From Pelagibacterium lacus (GTDB lineage: Bacteria > Pseudomonadota > Alphaproteobacteria > Rhizobiales > Devosiaceae), in assembly GCF_003345525.1 (NCBI RefSeq), contig NZ_QQNH01000001.1, positions 124,001-188,000 on the forward strand: a stretch of DNA of 64,000 nt, given 5' to 3'. The translations under genes and the position numbers were made by a program. Below the pieces are notes generated by a model. The model made no database searches, had not been told where the DNA came from, and saw only the letters and a list, made by a program, of their open reading frames with translations. Shown in pieces: positions 51,707 through 60,078 of the stretch. Every line of letters begins with the position of its first letter. The first letter of the stretch is position 1.

Positions 51707-53035
51707 TCATTCTTCCATCATGCGTTCGCGCAGGGTCGGCCCGGCGAGGTCGAGGGCGGAGCGGCCGGCTTCGCGCTCGAGGATGGGGATGACCAGATTG
51801 CCGAATTCGTCGGCCGATCCGGGCAGGTGGATGGGCGAGATCATGAAGCCGTCGCCGCCGGCCTCCTCCATCATGTCGAGCATCCAGCGCGCCACGCGCT
51901 CGGGCGAGCCCACCACCTGAGGAAAGCCGACGCTGCCGGCGTGGCGCTGGGCCGCCTCGCCCACGGTCAGCGCCGCGCCATCGCCGCTGGTGTCGGCATA
52001 GGCGTCGAGAATGCCCTGCACGCCCGGCACGTCGATGGCGCGCAGGGGCCGGTCCGGGTCCTCGCCGGACAGATCGACGCCCAGATGGCCAGAGAGGTAG
52101 AAGATGCCGGCCTCGAGCGGCACGAGCGATTGATGGAAGGCGGCCTTCTGGCGCGCGATCTCATCGGTCTCCCCGACGATGGGCTGCATGCCGAACAGGA
52201 TCTTGATGCGGTCGGGATCGCGCCCGGCCTCGACGGCGCGCTTGCGCATGTCGTCGCGAAAACTCTTCATCTGCGCCGCGCTGCGGCAGATGGCGAAGAT
52301 GACGTCGGCGTTCTGCGCCCCGAAGGCGCGGCCGGCCGGGGACTGGCCCGCCTGGATGATCAGCGGGCGACCCTGGGGCGAGCGGTGCACCTGCGCCGGG
52401 CCGCGGCTGCGGAACCATTTGCCGGCGAAATTGATCTCGCGCACCTTGGTTGGATCGGCGAACGTGCTGCCGGCGGTGTCCGAGACGATGGCGTCCTCGT
52501 CCCAGCTCTGCCACAGCCGGTTGCAGACCTCGATGTATTCGCCGGCATAGGCGTAGCGTTCGTCATGGGCCAGGAGGTCGTCATAGCCCAGGTTCTGGCC
52601 CTCGCTCTTCAAATACCCCGCCACAACGTTCCAGCCGGCGCGGCCGCCCGAAAGGTGGTCGAGGGTGGCCCAGGCGCGGGCGCCGACAAAGGGCGGGACG
52701 GCGAGCACGGACTGGGTGGCGGCAAGGCCGATGCGCGAGGTCACCGCCGCCATGGCGGGAAGGATCTGCAACGGATCGAGGCGCGGCGCCTGGGCGGCGT
52801 AGCGGACCGCATCGTCGTGGCGGTCGGCATGGCCGAGATTCATGCCGTTGGAATCGGAAAAGAAGATGAGGTCATAGCCGCCCCGCTCGGCCGAGCGGGC
52901 GATGTCGAGCCAGAACGGCACCCGGTCCCAGGGCGAGCGGTTGTGCTGGGAGGCGGACAGCGGATGGCGCCAGCTCCCAAGGCTGTGCTGGGTCACCGAA
53001 CCGGACAGGAAAAGGGCGAGGCGAATTCTTTTCAT
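51707..53035 (-). CDS. LLM-class FMN-dependent monooxygenase (NtaA/DszA family), no. 3
   Basis: The 442-residue monooxygenase belongs to the same branch as no. 1: IRLALFLSGSVTQHSLGSWRHP, LPAMAAVTSRIGLAATQSVLAVPPFVGARAWATLDHLSGGRAGWNVVAGYLKSEGQNLGYDD, and GRPLIIQAGQSPAGRAFGAQNADVIFAI. The start at ATG 53035 has AGCAGGA upstream, 11 bases after the GST gene. It is the last gene of the long minus-strand operon that begins with the OB-fold gene at 60059, so its FMNH2 probably comes from the flavin reductase encoded two genes upstream. Confidence 0.88.
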   Translation of the reverse strand: MKRIRLALFLSGSVTQHSLGSWRHPLSASQHNRSPWDRVPFWLDIARSAERGGYDLIFFSDSNGMNLGHADRHDDAVRYAAQAPRLDPLQILPAMAAVTSRIGLAATQSVLAVPPFVGARAWATLDHLSGGRAGWNVVAGYLKSEGQNLGYDDLLAHDERYAYAGEYIEVCNRLWQSWDEDAIVSDTAGSTFADPTKVREINFAGKWFRSRGPAQVHRSPQGRPLIIQAGQSPAGRAFGAQNADVIFAICRSAAQMKSFRDDMRKRAVEAGRDPDRIKILFGMQPIVGETDEIARQKAAFHQSLVPLEAGIFYLSGHLGVDLSGEDPDRPLRAIDVPGVQGILDAYADTSGDGAALTVGEAAQRHAGSVGFPQVVGSPERVARWMLDMMEEAGGDGFMISPIHLPGSADEFGNLVIPILEREAGRSALDLAGPTLRERMMEE

Positions 53036-53046
53036 GATCCTGCTTT

Positions 53047-53655
53047 CTAGCTTTGGCCAGGGTGCGCAGTCGCCCTCATGGATGGACGCGCATCCTGCTG
53101 AGCGAACCATGCGGCGGCGGCCGGCGCCCTGGCGCGCCAGTCGAGGTCGGGGAAGCGGAAGTCGAGATAGCCCAGGAGGCAGGCGACCGAGATGCCGCCA
53201 ATGTCCCAGGCAAGCGTGGGGGCGGCCCGCTCGAAGGCCTCGATGGCGGCATTGAGCTTGGCGCGGTGCCCCTCCTCCCATTCGCGCCATCGCAAGGGGG
53301 CCGGGCGGGCCACGGTCTCGTAACGGACCAGTTGCGCGGCCTCGGTGGCGCCATCGGCGAGGGCCTGCAGGGACAGCGCCGCCCAGCGCGCTTCGCCGCC
53401 GGCGGGCACGAGGCCCTGTCCGGGGCGCAGGCTGGCCAGGTAGTCGACGATGACGCCGCTGTCCTGGAGCACCTGGCCGCTATCGAGCAGCACGGGAATG
53501 CGCGAGAGCGGCGCGAGGGTCATCAGCGCCGCATCGGGCGCGACGGGGGCGGGCGCGGACGCGACGAGCGCGATCCGGTCGGCGAGGCCCAGCTCGTGGG
53601 CGCTGACCATCACCTTGCGGACATAGGGGGAATTGGGGGAATGATAGAGACGCAT
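53047..53655 (-). CDS. glutathione S-transferase family protein
   Basis: The 202-residue protein has a GST fold. The N-terminal thioredoxin-like domain (MRLYHSPNSPYVRKVMVSAHELGL, RIPVLLDSGQVLQDSGVIVDYLASL) has a Ser near the catalytic position and the conserved cis-Pro/Asp-Ser. An all-helical C-terminal domain with ISVACLLGYLDFRFPDLDWR follows. It could conjugate or isomerise a pathway intermediate, or remove a toxic by-product. It lies nine bases after the flavin reductase and 11 before monooxygenase 3. Confidence 0.87.
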   Translation of the reverse strand: MRLYHSPNSPYVRKVMVSAHELGLADRIALVASAPAPVAPDAALMTLAPLSRIPVLLDSGQVLQDSGVIVDYLASLRPGQGLVPAGGEARWAALSLQALADGATEAAQLVRYETVARPAPLRWREWEEGHRAKLNAAIEAFERAAPTLAWDIGGISVACLLGYLDFRFPDLDWRARAPAAAAWFAQQDARPSMRATAHPGQS

Positions 53656-53664
53656 GGGAGCTTC

Positions 53665-54633
53665 CTATTGCCGGGTGAAGACATCGGCGCCCACGATGGC
53701 GCGCAGGGTGCGTTCGGTGATGGCGAACTCGTCCTCGGGGATCGACGACAAGAGCTGCCCCTCGATGGCGAGGGTGGCCTCGTAGAGCGCGTCGAGGGCC
53801 TGGGACCCGCTCGGGGTCATGGTGAGGACGGCGGCCTGGCCCACGGTGAGGAAGCCTTTCGCGCAGAGGCTCGCCACGGCGTCCTCGGCGGCGATGCGGT
53901 CGAGGAAGGTGATGGGCTGCAAGGTATCGAGCGAGCGCGAGGGATAGGCGGAGACGGCGCTGAGGACGCGGCTCTCGTTGAGGTCGAGATGCTCGCTCGC
54001 GCGCGCGGCGGCCATGGCCTCGCGCATCCGGTTATAGGCGCGGTTGAGCAGCACGATGAAATAGCGGTGCAATATGGTGCTGCTCTGGGGGTGATCGTCC
54101 TTGAAGCGCGTTGCGGGATGCTCCACCGCAGCGGCGTAGCGCCCGCGCTCGAAGACGAGGGCGGCGGTCTCGCTGCGCCGGTAGCGCTCCACATGGCCGA
54201 CCATGATCAGATGGTCCCCGGTCGGATGCTCGACCTCGCGCCGGCATTCGAGGACGGCGGCGGCGCCGTCGAGGATCGGCGCCCCGCCGGCGCCCTCGGA
54301 AAGGGTCACGCCGTCGAACTTTTCCGGACCCGATTTGGCGAAGCGCTGCGACAGCTCGATCTGGTCGGCGGCGAGGATGTTGATGGCGAAATGGGTTGCC
54401 CGGGTGAACACGTCATAGCTGGTGGAATTGTTCTGCAGCGACCAGAGCACCAAAGGCGGCGTCATGGAGACCGAGGCGAAGGAATTGGCAGTCACCCCGA
54501 CCATGACGCCATCGGCGCTGGCGGTGACGATGGTGACGCCGGTCGCGTATTGGCCGAGGCAGCGGCGGAAGGCGCGCGGATCGGCGAGCGGATCGCCCAT
54601 ATCGACGGATGGCGAAGCGTTCTGGTCACTCAA
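53665..54633 (-). CDS. flavin reductase with C-terminal MarR-like domain (HPAH C1 type)
   Basis: The 322-residue protein is in two parts. Residues about 18-180 form a flavin-reductase domain (FRRCLGQYATGVTIVTASADGVMVGVTANSFASVSMTPPLVLWSL, HFAINILAADQIELSQRFAKSGPEKF, GDHLIMVGHVERY). Residues about 190-322 are helical and winged-helix-like (HRYFIVLLNRAYNRMREAMAA, AYPSRSLDTLQPITFLDRIAAEDAVASLCAKGFL). This architecture is known from the Acinetobacter p-hydroxyphenylacetate hydroxylase reductase C1, in which the C-terminal domain restrains activity until the aromatic substrate binds. The start is TTG 54633 behind GGAGG. It probably supplies FMNH2 to the nearby LLM monooxygenases. Confidence 0.87.
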   Translation of the reverse strand: MSDQNASPSVDMGDPLADPRAFRRCLGQYATGVTIVTASADGVMVGVTANSFASVSMTPPLVLWSLQNNSTSYDVFTRATHFAINILAADQIELSQRFAKSGPEKFDGVTLSEGAGGAPILDGAAAVLECRREVEHPTGDHLIMVGHVERYRRSETAALVFERGRYAAAVEHPATRFKDDHPQSSTILHRYFIVLLNRAYNRMREAMAAARASEHLDLNESRVLSAVSAYPSRSLDTLQPITFLDRIAAEDAVASLCAKGFLTVGQAAVLTMTPSGSQALDALYEATLAIEGQLLSSIPEDEFAITERTLRAIVGADVFTRQ

Positions 54634-54648
54634 AAGACTATCCTCCAG

Positions 54649-56142
54649 TTAGCCGGCATTGCGCAGCAGGGCGCGGCAGGCGGCGAGGTCGACCTTCTCG
54701 CTGCCCAGACGCGGCAGCTTGTCGACAAAGGCCATGGCGCGCGGAATCTTGAACCCCGCCAGCGCGCGGCGGCAGGCGGCTTCCACGTCGGCGGCGGCGA
54801 CGCCGGGCCGCGCCGGCACCAGCACCGCCGCGATGCGCTGGCCGAGGCGGGGATCGGGGAGGCCGAGCACTACGGCATCGGAGATTTCGGGCATGTCGAG
54901 CAGTACGGCCTCGACCTCGGCGGGGTAGACGTTCTCGCCCCCGGTCTTGATCATGTGGTCGTCGCGGCCGAGGAAATGCATCTGCCCATCGGCGTCGAAG
55001 CGGCCCAGATCGCCGGTCGGCTGCCAGCCGCCCTCGAGCGGCGGGCGGACCCTCACATAGTCCCCGTCCCAATAGCCGGGCGAGACGCCATCGCCGCGCA
55101 CCACGATCTCGCCGATGTCGCCGGGCGCCGCCAGCCGTCCGGCCGCGTGGTCGTAGACGGCGACCTCGGAGGCGTTGGTGTTGACCTTGCCATGGGTGTC
55201 GAAGCGCCGCTTGTCGCGGTCGAGGAGGTTGTAAGTGAACCCGCCCTCGGTCCGGCCCCAGCCTTGCAGGAACACCCCGCCGATGCGCTTTTCATACAGG
55301 GTGATGGTCTCAGTATCGACATTGTGGCCGCCGCCCCAGGTGAAGCGGACCGCCGAATCCAGCCCCGCAAAGGCGCTGGCGGGCGCAGCGGCGATATCGA
55401 CCAGTATGGTCGAGACCATCTGCATATAGGTGATGCGTTCCGCGGTGAGGATGGAGAGGAAATCGGCCAGATCCCACTTTTCCAGCAGCACGATCTTGCA
55501 GCCGGCAAAGAGGGCGTTGCAGAGAACATTGAGGCCCGCGATGTGAAAGAGCGGCGAGACGACGAGGGCGGCGTCGTGGATGGAGAGCTTGAAATGGTCG
55601 GCCATGCCGCCGGCAATGGCCAGGCGCACCCCATGGGTGTGGATGGCGGCCTTGGGCATGCCCGTGGTGCCGGAGGAATAGATGATATTGGCGATGTCGT
55701 GCGATTGCCGCCCGAGCATGGGGAAGTCGTCGGGCATGGTGTCGAGCAGGGCCAGAAGGCCCGCCGCGCCATCGACGACGATGGTATTGTCGGCATGGGG
55801 CGCCGCGACGAGGCCGGCGCGGTCTTCGGTGACGAGGACCATGGCGGGCCTTGCGTGATCGAGCACGCGGGCCAGATCGGCCTCCTGCAGCCGGGCATTG
55901 ACCGGCAGGAAGACGGCCCCGGCCTTGAGAGCGCCGAGAAAAGCGATGACCATTTCCGCCCGGTTGGTCATGAAGGTGGCGACGCGGTCGCCCGGCCTCA
56001 CCCCGCGCGCGGCGAGCAGGCTCGCAAAGCGGCTGGCGGCCCGGTCGAGCCCGGACCAGGTGAAACGGTGGCGCTTGTCGACCAGCGCGATTTCATCGGG
56101 GGCGCTGCGGGCGCGCATTTCGAGGAAAACTGCAAAATTCAT
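54649..56142 (-). CDS. acyl-CoA ligase (AMP-forming)
   Basis: This 497-residue adenylate-forming enzyme activates a carboxylic acid with ATP and CoA. Motifs are IIYSSGTTGMPKAAIHTHG (P-loop, about 153-171), the FLQGWGRTEGG region (where other family members have YGxTE), GWQPTGDLGRFDADGQMHFLGRDDHMIKTGGENVYPAEVE, and a C-terminal PRLGSEKVDL holding the catalytic lysine. The last motif is unusual, since most relatives have PRTxxGK. The start at ATG 56142 has GGGAGGATCG upstream. The acid substrate is unknown. Confidence 0.9.
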   Translation of the reverse strand: MNFAVFLEMRARSAPDEIALVDKRHRFTWSGLDRAASRFASLLAARGVRPGDRVATFMTNRAEMVIAFLGALKAGAVFLPVNARLQEADLARVLDHARPAMVLVTEDRAGLVAAPHADNTIVVDGAAGLLALLDTMPDDFPMLGRQSHDIANIIYSSGTTGMPKAAIHTHGVRLAIAGGMADHFKLSIHDAALVVSPLFHIAGLNVLCNALFAGCKIVLLEKWDLADFLSILTAERITYMQMVSTILVDIAAAPASAFAGLDSAVRFTWGGGHNVDTETITLYEKRIGGVFLQGWGRTEGGFTYNLLDRDKRRFDTHGKVNTNASEVAVYDHAAGRLAAPGDIGEIVVRGDGVSPGYWDGDYVRVRPPLEGGWQPTGDLGRFDADGQMHFLGRDDHMIKTGGENVYPAEVEAVLLDMPEISDAVVLGLPDPRLGQRIAAVLVPARPGVAAADVEAACRRALAGFKIPRAMAFVDKLPRLGSEKVDLAACRALLRNAG

Positions 56143-56170
56143 GTCCGACGATCCTCCCTGGCCGGCTGTG

Positions 56171-57310
56171 TCATGGTGCGGGGCGGTGGAGTTCCACGGT
56201 GGCGGTTCCGGTGGCGGTGGTCTCGCCGAGCTGGTTTTCCGCCCGCAGCGCGATTTCGATCAGATCGGCCCCGCCCTCCTCGGACAACGCCGAGACGGAC
56301 GCCTTGACGAAGGTGGTATCGCCGAAGATCACCGGCGCCTTGATGCGCACCGAGGCGGCGCGCAGCAGCGCATCGTCGCCCATCCAGTTGGTGACGGCGG
56401 TGATCATGAAGGCGGTGCGCTGCAAGCCGTTGTCATAGACCCCCGGCATGCCGGCGGCGGCAGCGGCGGCCGGATCGGTATGGCCCATGGAGGCCGTCAG
56501 CCCCTCGGAGAAATATTCCGGCGACAGCGTATTGGGCAGGCGGTCGGGCGCGTTGAGGGCGAGGTCGCGATAAAGCCAGCGCATCTTGGTCGATTTATAG
56601 CCCGCCGTGCCGATGGCGCCGGCGTAATAGGTGGTCATGTCGATGGGCACCAGAGGCCCGCGCGCGATGGTCGGCAACTGCATGCCGACCGCGACCTCCG
56701 AGACTTCGAGCCATCCCGAACCCCGGCGGTATTCCTCCATCACCATGCGCTCGATGGCAGCGAATTCCTGCTCGGTATAGCGGTGCGGGGGGCGCGGGGC
56801 AAAGGGCATGCCGCCATTGCCGTCCCGCTTTTTGGCGACGCGGAAGGTATGGGCCTCGAGCCGGGCCAGTCGTTCCCCCGCAAGGGTGCGGTATTCGGTG
56901 CGCCCGCTCTGGAGGATCATGCGCTCGACGCGCTTGCCGCCCACGTCGCGGGCGCCCGACACCGAAGCGCTGGCGGTTATGGCCTCGCCGAGCCGCACCG
57001 GCCGGTCGAAGCTCCAGTCGGCGCCGGCATAGAACCAGGAATAGCCCGGAAGGCCCGGGGCCACGACGCCGTCGAAGATGGAATAGAGGAAGGTCGGCGG
57101 CGCGATGATCCCCCCATGGCGCGTGGTGCGGGCATAGTCGGGATCGCTCCACAGCGGATTGTCGTCGCCGATGCCATGGGCGTAATGGCGGATGGCGTCG
57201 CGGGTCGCCTCGTGGTTCCACTGTTCGACGCGCAAGGGCTCGCCGATCCGCGCATGCAGCTCGGCAAGGGCGCGTCGGGTGTCCTCATCGGGGGCGGTCG
57301 CCTCGCTCAT
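56171..57310 (-). CDS. FAS1-like dehydratase / MaoC double-hotdog protein
   Basis: The 379-residue protein has an N-terminal FAS1-like dehydratase hotdog (QWNHEATRDAIRHYAHGIGDDNPLWSDPDYARTTRHGGIIAPPTFLYSIFDG, with the D-x4-H hydratase-type dyad). The second, MaoC-like part (STKMRWLYRDLALNAPDRLPNTLSPEYFSEGLTAS, YDNGLQRTAFMITAVTNWMGDDALLRAASVRIKAPVIFGDT) follows. It probably hydrates an enoyl-CoA. It overlaps the CoA-transferase gene by four bases. Confidence 0.87.
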   Translation of the reverse strand: MSEATAPDEDTRRALAELHARIGEPLRVEQWNHEATRDAIRHYAHGIGDDNPLWSDPDYARTTRHGGIIAPPTFLYSIFDGVVAPGLPGYSWFYAGADWSFDRPVRLGEAITASASVSGARDVGGKRVERMILQSGRTEYRTLAGERLARLEAHTFRVAKKRDGNGGMPFAPRPPHRYTEQEFAAIERMVMEEYRRGSGWLEVSEVAVGMQLPTIARGPLVPIDMTTYYAGAIGTAGYKSTKMRWLYRDLALNAPDRLPNTLSPEYFSEGLTASMGHTDPAAAAAAGMPGVYDNGLQRTAFMITAVTNWMGDDALLRAASVRIKAPVIFGDTTFVKASVSALSEEGGADLIEIALRAENQLGETTATGTATVELHRPAP

Positions 57311-58530
57311 CGTCCGGCCACTCCCCCTGCCCCTGCCACGACAGCGCCCTGGGCGGCGAGGCGGTCGACATCGGTGTCGGAAAGGCCCAGCACCCCGCCC
57401 AGTATGCGCCGCGTATCCTCGCCCAAGGCGGGCGGATAGCCGGCGGCGGGCGCTGCGCTATCGGAAAAGCGCAGCGGATTGCCGATGGTGCGCACGCTGG
57501 CGCCATCGTCGCCCTCCATCTCGACGATCAGCTCGCGATGCAGCACCTGGGGATCGGCCATGACCTGATCGAGGGTGTTGACGACGCCGGTGGGGATGCT
57601 TTCGGCCTCCAGCAGCGGCAGCCACTCCTCCACCCTGCGGGAGAGGAAGGCGGCTTCGAGCTCGGGGAGCAGCACGTTGCGGTTCTCGAAGCGTTCGAGG
57701 TTGGTGGCAAAGCGCGGGTCGGCGAGCAGGTCCTCGCGGCCGAGCACCCGGCACAGGCCCTGCCACATGCGATCGGTATTGGCGGTGACCACCAGCTCGC
57801 CGCCGCCCGCGGCGCGAAAGCCGCGATAGGTGGGAATGGAATCATGGGCGCTGCCCTGATGGCCGGGGACCTTGCCGGAGAACAGATAATAGGCGGCCTG
57901 GTAGCTGAGCATGGCCACCTGGCAATCGAGCATGGAAACGTCGATATAATCGCCCCGCCCGCTCTCGCCGCGCCGGTAGAGCGCCGACGAGATGGCGATG
58001 GCGGCATACATGCCGGCCGAAAGGTCGCCGATGGGGATGCCGGCCCGCACCGAGGCGCGGCCGGGCTCGCCGGTCATGCTCATGCCGCCCGACAGCGCCT
58101 GCACGATCATGTCGTAGGCCGGCTTGTCGCGATAGGGCCCGTCCTGCCCGAAGCCGGAAATCGAGCACCAGACGAGGCGCGGGTTCTCGGCGCGCAGTTC
58201 GACGTGGTCGAGCCCGAGGCGCGTCAGCACGCCGGGGCGGAAATTATCGACGACCACGTCGGCGGTGCTGATCAGATCGCGCGCGATTCTTCGGCCCTCG
58301 TCGGATTTGAGGTTGATGCAGACGCTCTGCTTTCCACGATTCACCGACATATAATAGAGGCTGTCCGCGCCAATGAAATGGGGCGGGATGTGCCGGGAGA
58401 GATCCCCCTCGGGGGATTCGATCTTGATCACCTCGGCCCCCAGATCGGCGAGGATCTGGGTGCAGTGGGGACCGGAGAGGAACTGGGTCAGATCGATGAC
58501 CCGGATGGCGTCGAGCGGCGGAAGCTGCAT
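57307..58530 (-). CDS. family III CoA transferase (CaiB/BaiF type)
   Basis: The 407-residue protein has the family III pattern: LDAIRVIDLTQFLSGPHCTQILADLGAEVIKIESPEGDLSRH, VNRGKQSVCINLKSDEGRRIARDLISTADVVVDNFRPGVLTRLGL, GFGQDGPYRDKPAYDMIVQALSGGMSMTG, and SMLDCQVAMLSYQAAYYL near the catalytic Asp. It moves CoA between carboxylates. Together with the acyl-CoA ligase it gives the pathway two ways to load CoA. It starts 12 bases after the thiolase stop. Confidence 0.92.
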   Translation of the reverse strand: MQLPPLDAIRVIDLTQFLSGPHCTQILADLGAEVIKIESPEGDLSRHIPPHFIGADSLYYMSVNRGKQSVCINLKSDEGRRIARDLISTADVVVDNFRPGVLTRLGLDHVELRAENPRLVWCSISGFGQDGPYRDKPAYDMIVQALSGGMSMTGEPGRASVRAGIPIGDLSAGMYAAIAISSALYRRGESGRGDYIDVSMLDCQVAMLSYQAAYYLFSGKVPGHQGSAHDSIPTYRGFRAAGGGELVVTANTDRMWQGLCRVLGREDLLADPRFATNLERFENRNVLLPELEAAFLSRRVEEWLPLLEAESIPTGVVNTLDQVMADPQVLHRELIVEMEGDDGASVRTIGNPLRFSDSAAPAAGYPPALGEDTRRILGGVLGLSDTDVDRLAAQGAVVAGAGGVAGR

Positions 58531-58542
58531 GGTCCGGGCCTC

Positions 58543-59685
58543 CTAGCGCGCATAGATGTGGATGGAGCAGGCCCCGTGATCGAAGCCGGCGATGCCGCCG
58601 CCGGTCGCGTGGCTGAGGCCGATCCGGGCGCCTTCGACCTGGCGCTCCCCGGCTTCGCCGCGCAATTGCCGCACCACTTCGACGGCCTGGGCGGCGCCGG
58701 TCGCGCCGATGGGATGGCCCTTGGCCAGAAGCCCGCCCGAGGGGTTGACGACCACCTTGCCGCCAAAGGTCGAATGTCCCTGTTCGAGGAAGGCCCCGGC
58801 CTCGCCGCGGGCGCAGAAATCGAAGGCTTCGTAATAGATCAGCTCGGCGATGGAAAAGGCATCATGGACTTCGGCAAGATCGACCGCGTCCGGGCCGATC
58901 CCGGCATGCTCCCAGGCCTCCGCCGCGCCGCGCCGGGTGATTTCGGGCGTGGTGAGGTCGCGGAAGCCGGGGGTATATTTGCCCGAGGTAAGGTCGGAAG
59001 CGAGGATGCGGACCGGATCGGTGCGGAATTGCGGGGCGACCTTGTCCGAGCAGATGATCAGCGCCGCGGCGCCATCGCCGGCCGGGCAGCACTGGAGCAG
59101 GGTCAGCGGCTCGGCGATGGGGCGCGAGGCCAGCACCTCCTCGACCGTGGTCTCCTTGCGCATCTGGGCGTCGGGATTAAGCAGGCCGTGCCGGCGGTTC
59201 TTGACCGAGACGAGGGCGAGCTGGCGATCGGTGAGGCCGAATTCGTGCATGTAGCGCTGGGCGCGCATGGCGTAGAGGGCCGGCATGACCATGCCGTTGC
59301 TGACCTCCCAGTCCTCCTCTTCCAGCGGCAGGGTGCCGCCGCCGAACTTGGTGAGCTTTTCGACGCCGATGACCAGGACGACATCATACTGGCCCGAGCG
59401 CACGCTGCTGACGGCGTGATGGAGGGCGGTGGAGCTGGCCGAGCAGGCGTTTTCCATATTGGTGATGGGGATGCCGGTGAGGCCGATGCGCCCCAATATG
59501 CGCTGGCCCGACATCATGCCGCCAAAGGCGGTGCCGCAAAAGGCGGCCTGCACGCGGCGCGGATCGATGCCCGCATCGTTGAGGGCCTGTTTGACGGCGG
59601 GCCATGCCAGATCGGCCAGGGAGCGCTCGGGGAACTTGCCGAACGGCACCATGCCGGCGCCGACAACCGATACTCCTGTGGTCAT
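58543..59685 (-). CDS. SCP-x-like thiolase (thiolase-like acetyl-CoA acetyltransferase)
   Basis: The 380-residue thiolase-fold protein has the nucleophile Cys81 in MENACSASSTALHHAV, a VHDAFSIAELIYYEAFDF segment and NPSGGLLAKGHPIGATGAAQAVEVVRQL with the catalytic histidine. The last cysteine motif of classical thiolases is replaced by SHATGGGIAGFDHGACSIHIY, as in the SCP-x/SCP2-thiolase group. These proteins commonly need the zinc-ribbon OB-fold partner encoded just upstream, with which this gene overlaps by four bases. It would cleave a 3-ketoacyl-CoA or perform an aldol-type reaction. Confidence 0.9.
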   Translation of the reverse strand: MTTGVSVVGAGMVPFGKFPERSLADLAWPAVKQALNDAGIDPRRVQAAFCGTAFGGMMSGQRILGRIGLTGIPITNMENACSASSTALHHAVSSVRSGQYDVVLVIGVEKLTKFGGGTLPLEEEDWEVSNGMVMPALYAMRAQRYMHEFGLTDRQLALVSVKNRRHGLLNPDAQMRKETTVEEVLASRPIAEPLTLLQCCPAGDGAAALIICSDKVAPQFRTDPVRILASDLTSGKYTPGFRDLTTPEITRRGAAEAWEHAGIGPDAVDLAEVHDAFSIAELIYYEAFDFCARGEAGAFLEQGHSTFGGKVVVNPSGGLLAKGHPIGATGAAQAVEVVRQLRGEAGERQVEGARIGLSHATGGGIAGFDHGACSIHIYAR

Positions 59686-60059
59686 TTCGCATCTCCCACG
59701 GCCTTGAAGACAAGCTGGGTCCGCGGCTCCTCGACGGCCTCCCCGCTGACGATCCCGGTGGAGGCATAGACGGCGGCGCCGACGCCCAGCCCTTTGGGGT
59801 CGAGATGGGAGAACACCCGCACGCCATTGGAGAGGTCGACATAGCCGATGGTGTAGGGCAGCCGCCATTTCTTGGGCGCCGCATGGACGGTGGAATAGGC
59901 ATAGACCGTGCCGGTGGTGGGCATATCGGCTTCGGCGACCTCGTCCTCGGCCATGCAGATGGGGCAGACGGCCTGGAACGGATAGGCCATGGCGCCGCAC
60001 GCCGTGCAGTGCATGCCGACGAGCCGGACCTCGGAACTGGGGGACATCTCTGGGTTCAT
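59682..60059 (-). CDS. zinc-ribbon OB-fold protein, thiolase partner
   Basis: The 125-residue protein has a rubredoxin-like zinc ribbon (Cys18, Cys21, Cys32, Cys35: HCTACG and VCPIC) and an OB fold (MPTTGTVYAYSTVHAAPKKWRLPYTIGYVDLSNGVRVFSHL). This DUF35-type protein forms complexes with SCP-x-like thiolases or aldolases and is thought to bind the acyl-CoA. It is the first gene of the seven-gene operon OB-fold, thiolase, CoA transferase, dehydratase, ligase, flavin reductase, GST, which ends with monooxygenase 3. Confidence 0.92.
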   Translation of the reverse strand: MNPEMSPSSEVRLVGMHCTACGAMAYPFQAVCPICMAEDEVAEADMPTTGTVYAYSTVHAAPKKWRLPYTIGYVDLSNGVRVFSHLDPKGLGVGAAVYASTGIVSGEAVEEPRTQLVFKAVGDAK

Positions 60060-60078
60060 CAGCGCTATCGCTCTTAGT

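Noticed and set aside
53053-56307. A 1084-codon open frame on the plus strand opposite monooxygenase 3, GST, the flavin reductase and the ligase
   Set aside because: It lies antisense to four well-supported genes with complete motifs. Its translation is Gly/Arg/His-rich without any domain. Such frames arise from high GC at third positions of the real genes.
57538-59769. A 743-codon plus-strand frame opposite the CoA transferase and thiolase
   Set aside because: It is antisense to two genes with catalytic residues intact; composition is typical of shadow frames.
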